A stretch of 64,000 bases of DNA from Larix kaempferi (Eukaryota; Streptophyta; Pinopsida; Pinales; Pinaceae), in contig BSBM01000779.1 in NCBI GenBank assembly GCA_027924585.1, forward strand, positions 11,993,001 through 12,057,000. The letters run 5' to 3'. The position numbers were made by a program, and so were the translations under genes. Positions 12,253 to 23,531 of the stretch are shown here, one piece after another. The notes under the pieces are model-generated. The model saw nothing but the letters and a program-made list of their open reading frames with translations. It ran no database searches and had not been told where the DNA came from. Numbering within the stretch: position 1 is the stretch's first letter; every line of letters begins with the position of its first letter.

Positions 12253-13775
12253 TCAAAACTCAAGCTTTCTCTTGTTCTTTCCCGACGTTGATCCTCTAGG
12301 CACATCCCTAGGATCAATGTGCATCCCTGGATCCTACAAATTAAATATCAATTGTTAAATTCAACTAACTATGTACACTAATACATTAGCTCAACAATTA
12401 TCAATTGGTGCATGGAAAGTGCATGAAACACTTGGTCACTGAAGGACATCTCACCTCAACTGACAAAGGAGATTGCGTTGCTTGTGTAGTAGATGGAGCC
12501 GTCGGTTGAACATCCAGGATGGTCGAACCAGGGGGGCCAGGCACTGCTCCTGCTGGTGGTGGCTACAATGAAAAAATGTTGAAATAGTTAGAAATGCATG
12601 AATAAACAATAGGTCCAACAATAATAAACTATGTAAAGATAATGTTGAAATAGTTACATACCTGTGTGTGATCAGTCGCCACTGCAGATGCGGCACTAAC
12701 TGCTGCATCAACCATCGATGAGAGGTTCTCAGTAGACAACTCGAGTTCCTGATGCAGTAAACATGCAATTCAAACATTAACAAAAATGATTTATGCACTG
12801 GATTTCAAGTTAAACAACAAATATCATCTAAGGATATACATTACCATGGTGTGAGTAATCCCATGGTCGTGGGCAGTTGGAGTCTTTCTAGGAGTAGAAC
12901 ACCTCACATACACACGACCCTTGTTCATGAATGGCCTGGAGGGAGATACAAATCCAGGCAATGGGCCAGATGTCTCGGATGGTGCCTACAGTCAGCAAGT
13001 GTTCATGTAGTTAGACATGCATGATTCAACAAACAAACATGTATTTAAAAAATGTCATTTTTAATTGTTTACCTGGAGCCCAGATGTTTCAGGGGACGGT
13101 ATGACCATGGGTACTACCTCCACATTACCTTGCCCTAGTGAAGGATCTGCCATCTGCAAGTTTAATAATTGTAAATATTAGACCGTAGATAGCATTAATG
13201 AACTAAAATGTAAAGTATGTGGAAATTAACAAATTAACAAGTATTAAAAAACTGAAATTTTAAAATGTTTACCTCGGTGTGAGATACGGCAATAGGTGGT
13301 ATATAAGATGGGCCTACCGAATGGGTAGCATCATGCCCCCCTGTAGATTCTGGAACATCCGGCTCTGGGGCGTCACTGCCGACATAAAGCATCAACTGCA
13401 AGTTCACAAAATTAATATATTAGCTCAAACTATATATATGTGTACAAAGACGAAAATAAATGAAGAATTTATTATAATTAACCATCAACATACCTCTCTC
13501 AAAAACCCACTGAAGGCAACATTTGAGGCAATACCATAGCAGGGACGACCACATGATGTGCACTCGTGAGGATCAGTACTAGGATGGGGAATAGTCGATG
13601 GTCCTGCACTAGTGGATGGTCCTGATGGTCCTGCACTAGTGGATGGTCCTGATGGTCCTGCACTAGCTGATGGTCCAGCATGGTGACGAGCTGGTGTATG
13701 TACCACACCAGGGACAGATGTCCCTTCCTCACCCATATGTTGAACCATCGTGCCATGGCGAACAACCGCCCGTGC
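12253..13775 (-). pseudogene. 3' exons of a Pro/Ser-rich multi-exon gene interrupted by an LTR element
   Basis: Six segments on the minus strand form a chain of exons, each bounded by GT and AG and each a whole number of codons: 13494-13775 (continuing past the insertion), 13273-13395, 13073-13153, 12845-12985, 12662-12748, 12455-12562, and the last, 12253-12333. Introns are short, about 80-120 bp. The last exon ends in a basic tail, SGKNKRKLEF, then TGA at 12253-12255. The protein is rich in Pro, Ser, Gly and Ala, with tandem SAGPSGPST repeats near 13600-13670 and a Cys pair, CTSCGRPC, near 13540. No family was recognised. The conserved phase-0 structure argues for a once-functional gene, possibly carried by a transposon. 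Confidence 0.7.
13771..13775. other. Target-site duplication, left copy (CGTGC)
   Basis: CGTGC lies immediately before the TGTTAACACC start of the 5' LTR and is matched by CGTGC at 24258-24262. Confidence 0.97.
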
Positions 13776-14501
13776 TGTTAACACCTAAAAAGTGCTCACT
13801 AGCTCATTCCCTTACTCACATGACCCATTTGTCCACTTTTCCACCATCTGAGCCTCTGAAACCAACAAAAGGTCACCAAAAGACCTTAGTGCACCCCTTT
13901 TTCCATTAAAAAAGATTATTTTTCCAAGAAAATCATAAAAAACCCTCAAAAAGGGTCCAAATTCCCAAAAATATTAAAAAGGGAATTAAAATATTATTTT
14001 TATTCAAAAAAGGAAAAAGGAGGGAAAAGTACCTAAACCATGTTGGTCAATACCATTTGGTTTCCACAAAACCACAAATGGTATCTCCCACCACCAAAAC
14101 CTATAAAAAGGTGGTAGGGGCTCCTCATTTCACATCCTTCCATTATCTCATCCTTATGCTGCTGAAATCTCCCCTGAGCACTTTTAGCCATTGAAGCAAC
14201 CTCGGAGAAAGAGACCTATTGGAGTTTGGAGCTACTCATCTTGGGAGTTGCTCAACATCAACCTTCACCATTGAAGGTAATATCGCAAGCACTTGCTTGC
14301 CCCCCACTTTTCAATACAAAAATTATTTCTTATGTTTCTTGTTCTTGATTTTTGAAATAGTTAAATTATTTGCTTAGATTCTTGTTTAGATCCATGAAAA
14401 TTATTGTTTATTTAGTTTATTGTTTTTATTTCTATTGAAACTGCTGCTACTAGTTAGCAGGTGCCCATAGCACTAAGCTTGGTTGCAAAACCGAGCCAAC
14501 A
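13776..14501 (+). repeat. 5' LTR of the gag-protease element
   Basis: 726 bp, TGTTAACACC to GAGCCAACA. It differs from the 3' LTR at three sites that I could find (near 13891, 14213 and 14401). A TATA-like ctataaaaag lies at 14101-14110. Confidence 0.97.
14101..14110 (+). promoter_or_regulatory. TATA box in the 5' LTR
   Basis: ctataaaaag lies about 325 bp into the LTR, followed by gtggtagggg. It is a good TATA match and the likely core promoter of the element. The same sequence occurs in the 3' LTR near 23858. Confidence 0.6.
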
Positions 14502-14506
14502 GTTTT

Positions 14507-14519
14507 TGGCGACTCCGCT
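14507..14519 (+). other. Primer binding site complementary to tRNA-Arg
   Basis: tggcgactccgct begins five bases after the LTR. It is the reverse complement of the 3' end of plant tRNA-Arg(ACG) (..AGCGGAGTCG plus CCA), from general knowledge of that tRNA. A tRNA-Arg primer is a known trait of Ogre/Tat elements. Confidence 0.75.
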
Positions 14520-14689
14520 TTGGTTTGAACTTTAGATCTCTAGCTTTGCCCTTAAATCTTAGTTTTTATGAGTTTTTAGTCTTTAGATCCATAGATCTAC
14601 CATCTTAGACAGCAGATCCATTGCTGTTCTGAGATTTGGCCCCTTAAACAGCCCGAAATTTTCAATTTTCGGGTTCGTTTCTCGGTTTC

Positions 14690-15066
14690 CGTGCACGGCT
14701 TCCGCCTCGCGGCTTTTTTCCAGACAGTCGCGCGGCCCATCGCGACTTTTCTGCGTTTTTCTGCGCGGTCCATCGCGGATTTTTTACAGACAGTCACGCG
14801 GTTCATCGCGACTTTTCTGCATTTTTCCGCGCTGCTCATCGCGGCTGCGCGGCCAAAACCTGCGCGGCTCATCGCGACTGCGTGGCCCAAACCTGCGCGG
14901 CTCATCGTGACTGTGCGTCCAAAACCCGCGCGGTCCATCGCGACTGTGCGCCCAAAACCCGCGCTGCCCATCGCGACTGTGCGTCCAAAACCCGCGCGGT
15001 CCATCGCGACTGTGCGTCCAAAACCCGCGCGGCCCATCGCGGCTGTTCGTCCAAAACCCGCGCGGC
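14690..15066 (+). repeat. 33-bp CpG-rich tandem repeats in the element leader
   Basis: About eight units of 33 bp (ggcccatcgcgactgtgcg plus tccaaaacccgc) at about 14800-15066, preceded by a more diverged version with a cttttctgcgtttttc spacer. All frames stay open because 33 is a multiple of three, so the apparent proteins are artefacts. Confidence 0.88.
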
Positions 15067-16602
15067 TGAATTTTTTCATTCGGCCATCCCGATTTTGAAA
15101 AAATATTTTTTACTGTACTTTCTGCCCATAGCACATTTTTTACAGTACTAAATTCTGCATAGTTTACAGATTTGAAAAAAAATTTTACTATTTAAAAAGT
15201 GCATACCTAGAAATCTTGTTAAAAATTTTCAAGAAAGTGAAAGAAAGACTCATTTTGCATTCTTTATCTAGATTCAAAAATTTTTCTTGTTTACTTCTTT
15301 AGAATATTGCCCTTAGCAATTTTTATTGAAACAAAGAAATCCATTTATTTCTTTATTTGCTTTCATAAAATCCAAGAAATCCTTTATTTTTTGAGTCATT
15401 TTTTGAAAAAGCATATTAATTCCTTTTCGTGAAAAAAAGTCTTAAATATTTGCTTTGTATTTTCGAAAAGTCCTTTATTTTTTGAAAATTTCCCTTAAAG
15501 CATTTAATTTTTTCAAGTTCAGTTTACAACACCTCACGTGCACTCACACGATCACTTAATTGAACAAGACTTAAAAAGTACCCTAATTTGAACACATTCT
15601 TAACCCCACTTGGGGAACACTAAAAGAATTCTTGTAGCTAGGTAGTATTGGGGGGATAGGTGTTCCAATAACACCCCTCAGTTCATACATCTGAGACATA
15701 GAAGTTGTCCAATTAGGGAGCTAAAATCTCTTAGTACTTTTTGGCGCGGTCACAACCGATTTGTGGGAAGGCCTCTCCCTTAGGAGGGTTGAAGTCGCGA
15801 GGATGGTTCCGGAAGCCTGAGTGGGATACCGAAACCCATTCAGTAACCGAAGGGCTACCATTCGCAGTTCTCGGGATATCCCTGTATTGGGATATTGCGA
15901 TCAAAGGACCAAATGGCAGATTTACCTTTTCTCGACGCGTCATGAACGGAGTATCCTAGTAGCCTGTCTTTTTAGGATTGATTACCCGGTGTCCCTCCCG
16001 GTAGGGGGATATCTAGCCGTTGTCTCTACATTCATATTGTCTGACTTGGATTTCATCACCTTGCAGGGGATATCGTCTGTTTGAGTCACAATACTTTTAG
16101 ATTAGGTGTTTGCATGATCTTTACCACCTATTGAATCTAGTTACACCTATTTTTTCTAGGAGCCGCTTGCATGTTGGTATTATGACCGGTTGTTGCATTC
16201 CTCCACTTATTGTAGCACAGCTGCTGGGATAAGTGCATTTTTGAGGATTGATTTTTTGGCCTGTGAGCCTTCTTTTTTCACTCCCCTTTTTTGCACCCTT
16301 GGTTGCATTAGGGTTTTGAGTCTTTTACATATATATCACCACCTGATACCTAAAACAATCTTTTAAATAAATAAAAAAAACATATTCTCACCATTGAGAA
16401 TTCTAGACGTTCTCGTCGTCTACAGGGCGAACTCCCAGAGTTTAGTCCACTTGGCTCTCCACGTCACGGACGCAGAGCATCATCCCTTGATTCGACACAT
16501 CGTCAATCAATTAGACGGTCATCCGATTCTGACATACCCCACTTCACCTTTGATTTGGAGGTAGAATCTGAAAACCCCACCGAGTTACCACCAACCACAA
16601 TT
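15067..16602 (+). other. Long untranslated leader of the element
   Basis: AT-rich to about 15720, then mixed composition, with no convincing protein. From 16375 the gag frame is already open without an ATG and reads coding-like Arg/Ser-rich sequence (RRSRRLQGELPEFSPLG). The gag protein may therefore start further upstream, by a non-ATG start or by splicing. Confidence 0.5.
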
Positions 16603-19600
16603 ATGTCTGGAACACCATTTGATCCACTATTTACATCTACCATAGGTCAGACATCCGCAGACCCTTCTGCGGTAGTACCATCCACGGCAACAACCACCCC
16701 CTTGGGTATGCCCAATATGGGTAACACTCCACATTCAGGAATGCCTAGCACAGGGCCACCACCTGTCATGGGCATGCCCAACATCGGGGTCATACCCCCT
16801 TCGGTTTCCACAAACCCTATCCCAGGAATCCCTAGTGCGATTCCTAACCCAAGTGTAACCCATGTTGCACTTGGGAGTGCTATACCAGGAATCCCTTGTG
16901 CGATTCCTAACCCAAGTATAACCCATGTTGCACTTGGGAGCGCTAACCCATATCAGGCCACACCTATTGGAGGGCACATACCCTCCATACCTAGCATACC
17001 TATAGGCGCTACTGGACCCCTACACCATACCACAATGGCTAGGCAGGTCCCGGTTCCGGTCACCACATCTGCTAGTCTACCATACATGGCAAGTCTGAAC
17101 CTGCCAGATTTAGCTAGGCTCACAAATGACCCCATCAGACATGATCCTGCTTGGCCCCATATGCCCACTAAGCTTCCCTCTGACATCCCTAAGTTTGAGG
17201 GAAAGGCTGGAGAAGACCCCCAAAATCACATCATGTCCTTCCATTTATGGTGTTCCTCCAACTCCATAGTGGATGACTCAATCCGCCTACGGCTTTTACA
17301 ACGCACCTTCACTGGCTCCGCAGCCAAATGGTATATCGAGCAGCCCCATGGGACGCATGCCACATTTACCTCCCTTGCCTCGACTTTCCTACAATTCTTC
17401 CAGTTACCTGTCCGTTACGATGCGGGCGTCGAGATCCTACTGTCTTGCAAACAGAACACGGCCACGCATATCACTGACCATATCCATGATTGGCGTCGGC
17501 GCCGAAGCCTATGCAAGATCAAATTAGACGACCGAATCTTTTTAGACTGGTTCCTTAAATCCCTCCTTCCTCTCATTGCGAAGGATGTAGCATCTGAAAG
17601 ACCCCAGTCTGAGGAAGAGGCCATCCTCAAGGCCCAACAGTTTGATCTCATCTACGCCCAATCGGGTTACTTATACACGATCATACCGGACGCCCCACGA
17701 GGTGACTCTGCACGCGGTGACACACCGGGGGCATCACATGCCGCTGATGGCATTATTGGCCAAATTACACCGCAAGCAAAACCTTTCAGTATGGTGAGCA
17801 CCATGCCCGCCCCAGACCTTTCTAGGGCTACATCTAGTTCCGGAGCGACGACTTCCTATGCTCCAACAAACCAGACCCATCACGTTCATGGACCCTCTTG
17901 TCCACAACATTGTTATGGCCAAGCGCCATCAGCATATGTACCTCCTACATACTATGCTCAACCTACGGTACAAACCCCCATGCAGTTCCCACAACAGCCC
18001 ATGCATTACCCACAACCGGTTGCACCAGCTAACCTCACACCTCCACCAGCTCAGGGGTACCAACAACCCCAACAGGCAACTGGACAACCTCCAGCTCCAC
18101 CTGCATACTATCTACCGCAACCTGCTCCCGCACCTACGGCTCCCCAAAATCCCCCCAATGCTCAAGGGCACGTGTACGCACAACAACATCAGCCCCAATA
18201 CCAAAACAACCAGCGCAACCAAGGTGCGCAACAGAACCGTGGTAGAGGTCATAACCATGGTAATAACCAACAACATCAGCAAGGTCCTCCACCTCCCAAT
18301 CCTCCGCAAAATAACAATGCTGCTCCTCCCAACCGCAATCCGGATCGGAATCCTAAGCAGCCTAGAAATAATAACCTCAGAACAAACCACCCTTGTTCTA
18401 TTTGCGGGATCTATGGTCATTACACGCATTCTTGCCCACATTTGGAGCGAGCTTGGCAACTCTGGACCAACGATGCCCATCGTCAAGGGCAAGTGGTTCC
18501 TCAGCCACCACCCAACCCTCCACCACCTCAACATCAACCTTTGGTGCTGCAAAACCCCTTTACAAACCAGGGTGTAGTGAACACTCAGCCGTTAGCCCCC
18601 CCTCAGGGAAACGTGCCACCACAGCAGATCACTTATGTAGCCCCTGATCAACCCATGTTCGATTCAGGTACTCACCATTTGTTGATGATGTCGACTGCCG
18701 ATGCTAACCTCCAAACTCGTTGGAACCAATATGGCTCCACCTCTGAAGCCCCACCCGCCGACAAGAACACTAACGTTAATCCCACAGATCAAACGTTACG
18801 TATACCTCCGGCTTCACTTGATGGCGCTTCCAAAGCACCTCGCTTCCCACTTTGTCGCAACAACAGTAATCCCAATGCTCGCGCTGCGTCGAATTACAAC
18901 ATCGTAGACGACTTAGCCCAGTCTCCTGCAGCCATGTCTGCTTTAGAAGTTTTGCAAAACTGTCCTTCGCAGCGCAAAACTTTGCTCTCTGCCATTGGCG
19001 CCATTGACCCCAATGATTCACAGTTGATCGCATTCGATTCAGACCAGTATGAACCCCGCCTGCCTTCCTCTTTAGCATTCCAAGTTTCCGTTTCTGTTCG
19101 GAATCTTGTCATCCATCGGTGCATTATCGATGAAGGGGCCTCCACATGCGTCATGTCCACATTTGTTTGGCAGAAGTTGGGATCCCCTACTCTCCAGCAG
19201 TCCACCACTGCATTACGAGCTTATGACGGCCGTTCGGCTCAACCCCTAGGTCTTTTAGCCAATGTCCCTGTCCAGCTGGCAGGTAAAACCGTGCTCATTG
19301 ACATTGAGGTCATCAATGCCCCACTAGACTATAACCTTTTACTTGGTCGCAACTACATGTACGCCATGAAAGCGGTTGCCTCATCCGTTTTTCGTACCAT
19401 GATGTTCCCCCATGAGGGACGCGTGGTCAAGGTCGACCAGCTCACCTATTACGATCCCAAGGCCCCTACCACACCTAAAAATGGTCTCACCATGGTTGAA
19501 CAACCTGTTTGTGGTGCAACTACCTCATTCATTTCCTCAGTAGGACCCAGACTTTACTCCGAGGCGTCGATAACCTCTACATTCCAGGCCATTCCACCAC

Positions 19601-21282
19601 CGTCACCGGAGACCCAGGTCGCTAACCTCTGCACTCTTTCACAAACACCCGGTAATCAACCCTCCTTGTTACCCAAACCACCATTGGTCCCTAGTCACAT
19701 CGGTGTTACACCTATCCACACAATCCCCTTTCTATTTCCTCCTTCGGGTGTAGTAAGCGCCCCGGTTATGGCTACCCTTAGTCTCCCCGGGTTAACATTG
19801 GGATTACCCGTGTGGTATATTACGCCTCCCGTTCCTCCACCGACACCAAATGTCATCCTACAACCGGTGCAACCCATTGTTACTTCTACCCAACCACCTC
19901 CCAGTATCACGACTCCTTCGTCGTCGACGAATCCCCCTCCATTCGTCAGGCCCACTGGGGGCAGAGGCCCACAACCATACACTGCGGTTCCCCCACCCAA
20001 GGCAGTTAAACCTCCCCCCATATTTCGTGCTCCTCCAAAATGCTCGCTGTGTGATGAGTTAGGTCATCCAACCCATCAGTGCCCACAGTTACCTGCATTG
20101 CAGGAACACATGCAAATGTTGGACGACGACCCCAACATCCCGGTGGTCAAACTAGATCCAAACCCTATGCCTCGTGATAAATCACTGCGTACCAACCACC
20201 CATGTGCGATATGCGGTATTTATGGCCACTACTCGCATAACTGTCCTGACATCCCAGACTACAGAGCAGCTCTCTACGAGATGAACAATTTGGACCTAGA
20301 GACGGCACCCTCTACTATCGAGGAGATCTACCCTCCCGCATCATCCTCATCCGGAGAGATTAACACCATCTACATGATCTCTTCGACTACCACTACCTCA
20401 TCACTCGATTTGACCACTCAAAGGTCCCGCAATGATGAAGAGGTTCTCGAGACTCCTACTACCTTTGATTATCCCGGGGAAGACATGCACCATCGTCCAT
20501 ACTTCCTCCTGGAAGAGACTTCATCCACCACCGCTACCCAATCCGCGGTTGAGTCCAAGGATTTCCTTCCTACTAAAATCGACTGGTTAACGGATCCCAT
20601 GGCCGATATTTCTCCCGTCATCCACATTGACATCTCTGACCCACTTGGTGCCCTTCATACCATCACATTAGGAACCTCCCACAGTGAGCATGAGATCGGA
20701 GAATACCAACAACTGTTCCAAGAATTCACTGATGTCTTTACTTGGTCAGATACCGAAATGCCTGGCCTTGACCCCGCCATTTATATGATCTCCACTGGAT
20801 ACCCCTCTATCCGGTCGGCCCCTTCCATTGATCCCTTTGACACACAGGTTGAACCCTTTCAAATCAACCAGGAAACCACATGTCCACAACATGGGGGCAT
20901 GCCCAAAACCTTGCCTACTCATCATCACCGTGATCCTCGTCGGAGATACTGGGGGCATCCACCCCACAAAGGGAATCCCCCATTATCATATCATCACTTC
21001 AGTATGCCACCACGACCCACAACCTCATGGTATAACACCCCGCCAGCAGTTGCTCAATGCCCTATTGATCTCTCTATGAGACAACATCTGCACCACATTG
21101 ACACCTCTGAGTTAGGGGGCATAATAGATTACCTCGACCCCGGGATAGGGGGCATGATCAATCATTTTGAACCTTCCCCATCATCTCTATCTCAACACCT
21201 CAATGAGCCCATCGTTCAAACCAACACATATGTGATCCACAATCACAAACCCCATGCACATAGCATGGGGGCAGACCATTAA
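16603..21282 (+). CDS. gag: Gag-protease polyprotein of a non-autonomous Tat/Ogre-like retrotransposon
   Basis: Intact frame of 1559 residues from the first in-frame ATG. The frame is open back to 16375. Order: a Pro/Gly/Thr-rich N-terminus with two tandem near-copies of IPNPSVTHVALGS (about 16837-16940); a retrotransposon gag capsid-like domain (about 17150-17690, from WPHMPTKLPSDIPKFEGKAG); a long Gln/Pro-rich linker; a CCHC knuckle CSICGIYGHYTHSC (about 18394-18435); a retropepsin-like aspartic protease with IIDEGAST (about 19122-19145) and YNLLLGRNY (about 19331-19357); then two further CCHC knuckles (about 20041-20082 and 20203-20244). The catalytic triplet reads Asp-Glu-Gly rather than the usual Asp-Ser/Thr-Gly. 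Near 20701-20790 the sequence resembles the segment just before RT in Tat elements, then diverges and stops. No RT follows. The protein would form the capsid, bind the RNA and self-process, with RT and integrase supplied in trans. Confidence 0.9.
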   Translation: MSGTPFDPLFTSTIGQTSADPSAVVPSTATTTPLGMPNMGNTPHSGMPSTGPPPVMGMPNIGVIPPSVSTNPIPGIPSAIPNPSVTHVALGSAIPGIPCAIPNPSITHVALGSANPYQATPIGGHIPSIPSIPIGATGPLHHTTMARQVPVPVTTSASLPYMASLNLPDLARLTNDPIRHDPAWPHMPTKLPSDIPKFEGKAGEDPQNHIMSFHLWCSSNSIVDDSIRLRLLQRTFTGSAAKWYIEQPHGTHATFTSLASTFLQFFQLPVRYDAGVEILLSCKQNTATHITDHIHDWRRRRSLCKIKLDDRIFLDWFLKSLLPLIAKDVASERPQSEEEAILKAQQFDLIYAQSGYLYTIIPDAPRGDSARGDTPGASHAADGIIGQITPQAKPFSMVSTMPAPDLSRATSSSGATTSYAPTNQTHHVHGPSCPQHCYGQAPSAYVPPTYYAQPTVQTPMQFPQQPMHYPQPVAPANLTPPPAQGYQQPQQATGQPPAPPAYYLPQPAPAPTAPQNPPNAQGHVYAQQHQPQYQNNQRNQGAQQNRGRGHNHGNNQQHQQGPPPPNPPQNNNAAPPNRNPDRNPKQPRNNNLRTNHPCSICGIYGHYTHSCPHLERAWQLWTNDAHRQGQVVPQPPPNPPPPQHQPLVLQNPFTNQGVVNTQPLAPPQGNVPPQQITYVAPDQPMFDSGTHHLLMMSTADANLQTRWNQYGSTSEAPPADKNTNVNPTDQTLRIPPASLDGASKAPRFPLCRNNSNPNARAASNYNIVDDLAQSPAAMSALEVLQNCPSQRKTLLSAIGAIDPNDSQLIAFDSDQYEPRLPSSLAFQVSVSVRNLVIHRCIIDEGASTCVMSTFVWQKLGSPTLQQSTTALRAYDGRSAQPLGLLANVPVQLAGKTVLIDIEVINAPLDYNLLLGRNYMYAMKAVASSVFRTMMFPHEGRVVKVDQLTYYDPKAPTTPKNGLTMVEQPVCGATTSFISSVGPRLYSEASITSTFQAIPPPSPETQVANLCTLSQTPGNQPSLLPKPPLVPSHIGVTPIHTIPFLFPPSGVVSAPVMATLSLPGLTLGLPVWYITPPVPPPTPNVILQPVQPIVTSTQPPPSITTPSSSTNPPPFVRPTGGRGPQPYTAVPPPKAVKPPPIFRAPPKCSLCDELGHPTHQCPQLPALQEHMQMLDDDPNIPVVKLDPNPMPRDKSLRTNHPCAICGIYGHYSHNCPDIPDYRAALYEMNNLDLETAPSTIEEIYPPASSSSGEINTIYMISSTTTTSSLDLTTQRSRNDEEVLETPTTFDYPGEDMHHRPYFLLEETSSTTATQSAVESKDFLPTKIDWLTDPMADISPVIHIDISDPLGALHTITLGTSHSEHEIGEYQQLFQEFTDVFTWSDTEMPGLDPAIYMISTGYPSIRSAPSIDPFDTQVEPFQINQETTCPQHGGMPKTLPTHHHRDPRRRYWGHPPHKGNPPLSYHHFSMPPRPTTSWYNTPPAVAQCPIDLSMRQHLHHIDTSELGGIIDYLDPGIGGMINHFEPSPSSLSQHLNEPIVQTNTYVIHNHKPHAHSMGADH

Positions 21283-23520
21283 CCCTGCTCACTTTTTCAT
21301 ATTCGTGATCTCAACCATTTTTGAGGTCACGTGTCACTTGTATATTTCAGTTGATTTGATACACCTAGTATTTTTCCCCCACGGGTAATCATTTCTCCCC
21401 ACCATTACATCCTTGGCTTGGTGGGCTCACCTTTATTTACAACCATTTTTTAACTTAGTTATTTCCTTTCACCATTCTGGAGTCCTTATGACCTCCGTTT
21501 TTCGCACCATGTGCACCGCCGGATTCATATTTCCGTGCCCGTGATGATGCTTGAGATCATTTCTCGCTCTCACCAGGACCAATATCAACATTGTGTCCCG
21601 ACACCTTGTCACCTCGGTTTGCGTGCCACATCGGTCATAGCCCGTTTTTGACGTGCCTTATATCGTCGGATTCAGTTTTCCACGCTCGTGATGATGCTTG
21701 AGATCATTTCTCGCTCTCACCTTTCGATTTCCCGGGCATTTTTTCCATGCCCCCTCGTCACCTCGGCTTGCGTGCCACATCGGCCGTTCTCCGTTTCCGA
21801 CAATCCTTATGTCACCGGATCCAGTTTTCCGCACTGATGACGATGCTTGAGACCTTTTCTCGCCCTCATCAATCCATTTTTTGTTCGGTATAATTTTATC
21901 CCTTTTTCGGGCCGAGCAACCCCTTTTTACGAAAAAGGCACTTAGGGAGTTTCTGTTAAGCTCTTTTCTGACTCCTAAAACAATGAAAAGATCGCCGAGC
22001 AATCTTGCTTCCTTTCATGCTCGATAAACGTATCTGAAAGGGCATCTACCTGGTATAAGTTTACCCCTTTTCCGGACCTCGTAGACTAATTACGAAAAAG
22101 GTATACTCTAGTCACATCGGCTAGAAGAGTTCTCCATCCGCATCATTTTATCCTTTTTCGGGCCTTGGAGACTAAACTTACGAAAAAGAAACACCAACAG
22201 AGTCCACTTACCGTTTTCAGACTCTCTAAACATGAAAGCAACCATGAGCATGCGCCGTCCTGGGCTCACAAAATCCACAGGACCATACCATTTCAGAGCA
22301 CACTTTTATCCCTTCTTGGAGCTCATTAAAACTACGAAGAAGGAAGAATGGTGCGTCTTGGCGCCACGACAGATCATGTCTACTCACATAGCAGCTTCCC
22401 CATTCTGGTCTCCTTTGTTCAGAGTATTCTGCAGTATGTCACCCGGAAACTCCCTCGACAGCTACCATCAGCTTCACCCCCCCAGAGTCAGTACATACCC
22501 TTCAGTCCCTAAAAGATGATCCCCACACCTACAAGTCAGTTCCCTACGCTGCCAGGTCAACCACGTCATCATGCTCTGAACAAAGGAAGTTTGAGTCTAC
22601 CCATTTTTGACCCAGTTATTTCCCATCCCCACAAGTATGTCAGTCCTACCAGCAGTACTACACCACTTCAGTTCTACACCTCGTGCTCCTGTCAAGGAAA
22701 CATCATTGCCTTGTTAGTTGCTGGTCTCCCTCTGTCGACGACAACCACATTGATTCCAGAGGATAGACCTAGAGGTCCCTGTGTCTTGGACTCATTACCA
22801 TTTATAATGGGTGCCTACGGATCATTTCGAGAGGAATCCTCAGTGCCTCTCCAAATGGTTGTTTCTCACATGCTCGACTTCAACACCTTGATCGCATCGT
22901 TGAGACTCGCACAGGGTATTGGTCCGTTCAGTTATTAGTCGAAGACCCCGGATACCTCCTGACTCCTCCACATTTGAGAGTCTTCCTATGGATCACACCA
23001 GCTACACTTTTTTCTATGGATATCTGGGTTGCGCATGGCGACAGTATTCAGATTTACACCTGTTTCATACTCCCTTGAGTATACAGTTACATTAATTCTC
23101 AGAGATGACTCATAGTCTTTGAGTCCCTACAGATGTTGGACACCTTCAGTTTCAGCAGTTCCACAGTTAATCCAGTGTATCAGTTATTGAGATCACTCAT
23201 GATCATGAGTATATCCCACAATCATGTCCCCTCTAGACCATTATGATGTACCAGTATATTTATTTACGTATTAGATCCCCCTTCTTGGGACTAATTGTTT
23301 TGTATATGTCTTGATACGAGCATGGGAATGCCCGCCTCGTCCTTTATCAGAGATTATACCTCATTCATATTGAGGCCATGTAATATTTTTGTTTTTGCAG
23401 CTTCCAAGGGCCGTGGCTCCAGTCTCCAACCGGTCTCTTCTCTCCCCTAAACCCCAGAAAAAAGGACAAAAGAACTATGATGTCTATCGGCCATACGATG
23501 AGCTCCTGCCCTCACACATC
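21283..23520 (+). repeat. Non-coding 3' region of the element with nested repeats
   Basis: No RT, RNase H or integrase motif in any frame. 21511-21870 holds about three copies of a ~150-bp unit containing cgtgatgatgcttgagatca and cacctcgg(t/c)ttgcgtgcc. From 21890 to 22340 a block like tatccctttttcgggcc ... acgaaaaagg recurs about four times and could fold, since ccttttt and aaaaagg are complementary. An open frame at 22516-22938 resembles nothing known. Confidence 0.75.
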
Positions 23521-23531
23521 AGGGGGCAATC
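23521..23531 (+). other. Polypurine tract of the gag-protease element
   Basis: agggggcaatc lies directly before the 3' LTR. A G-run followed by caa(t) is typical of the plus-strand primer in Tat/Ogre-type elements. Confidence 0.7.

Noticed and set aside
11970-12299. Paired frames rich in Ser/Lys/Tyr on plus and Phe/Leu/Tyr on minus
   Set aside because: They come from the ccaaaagtacatgta tandem repeat.
14691-15151. Arg/Pro/Ala-rich repeat proteins on both strands
   Set aside because: All frames stay open across a 33-bp tandem repeat; this is an artefact.
18112-18552. Val/Leu-rich antisense frame under gag
   Set aside because: It is a shadow of the Gln/Pro-rich gag linker on the opposite strand.
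21283-23531. Search for a hidden RT or integrase after gag-protease
   Set aside because: No YxDD, RNase H or HHCC/DDE motif was seen in any frame.
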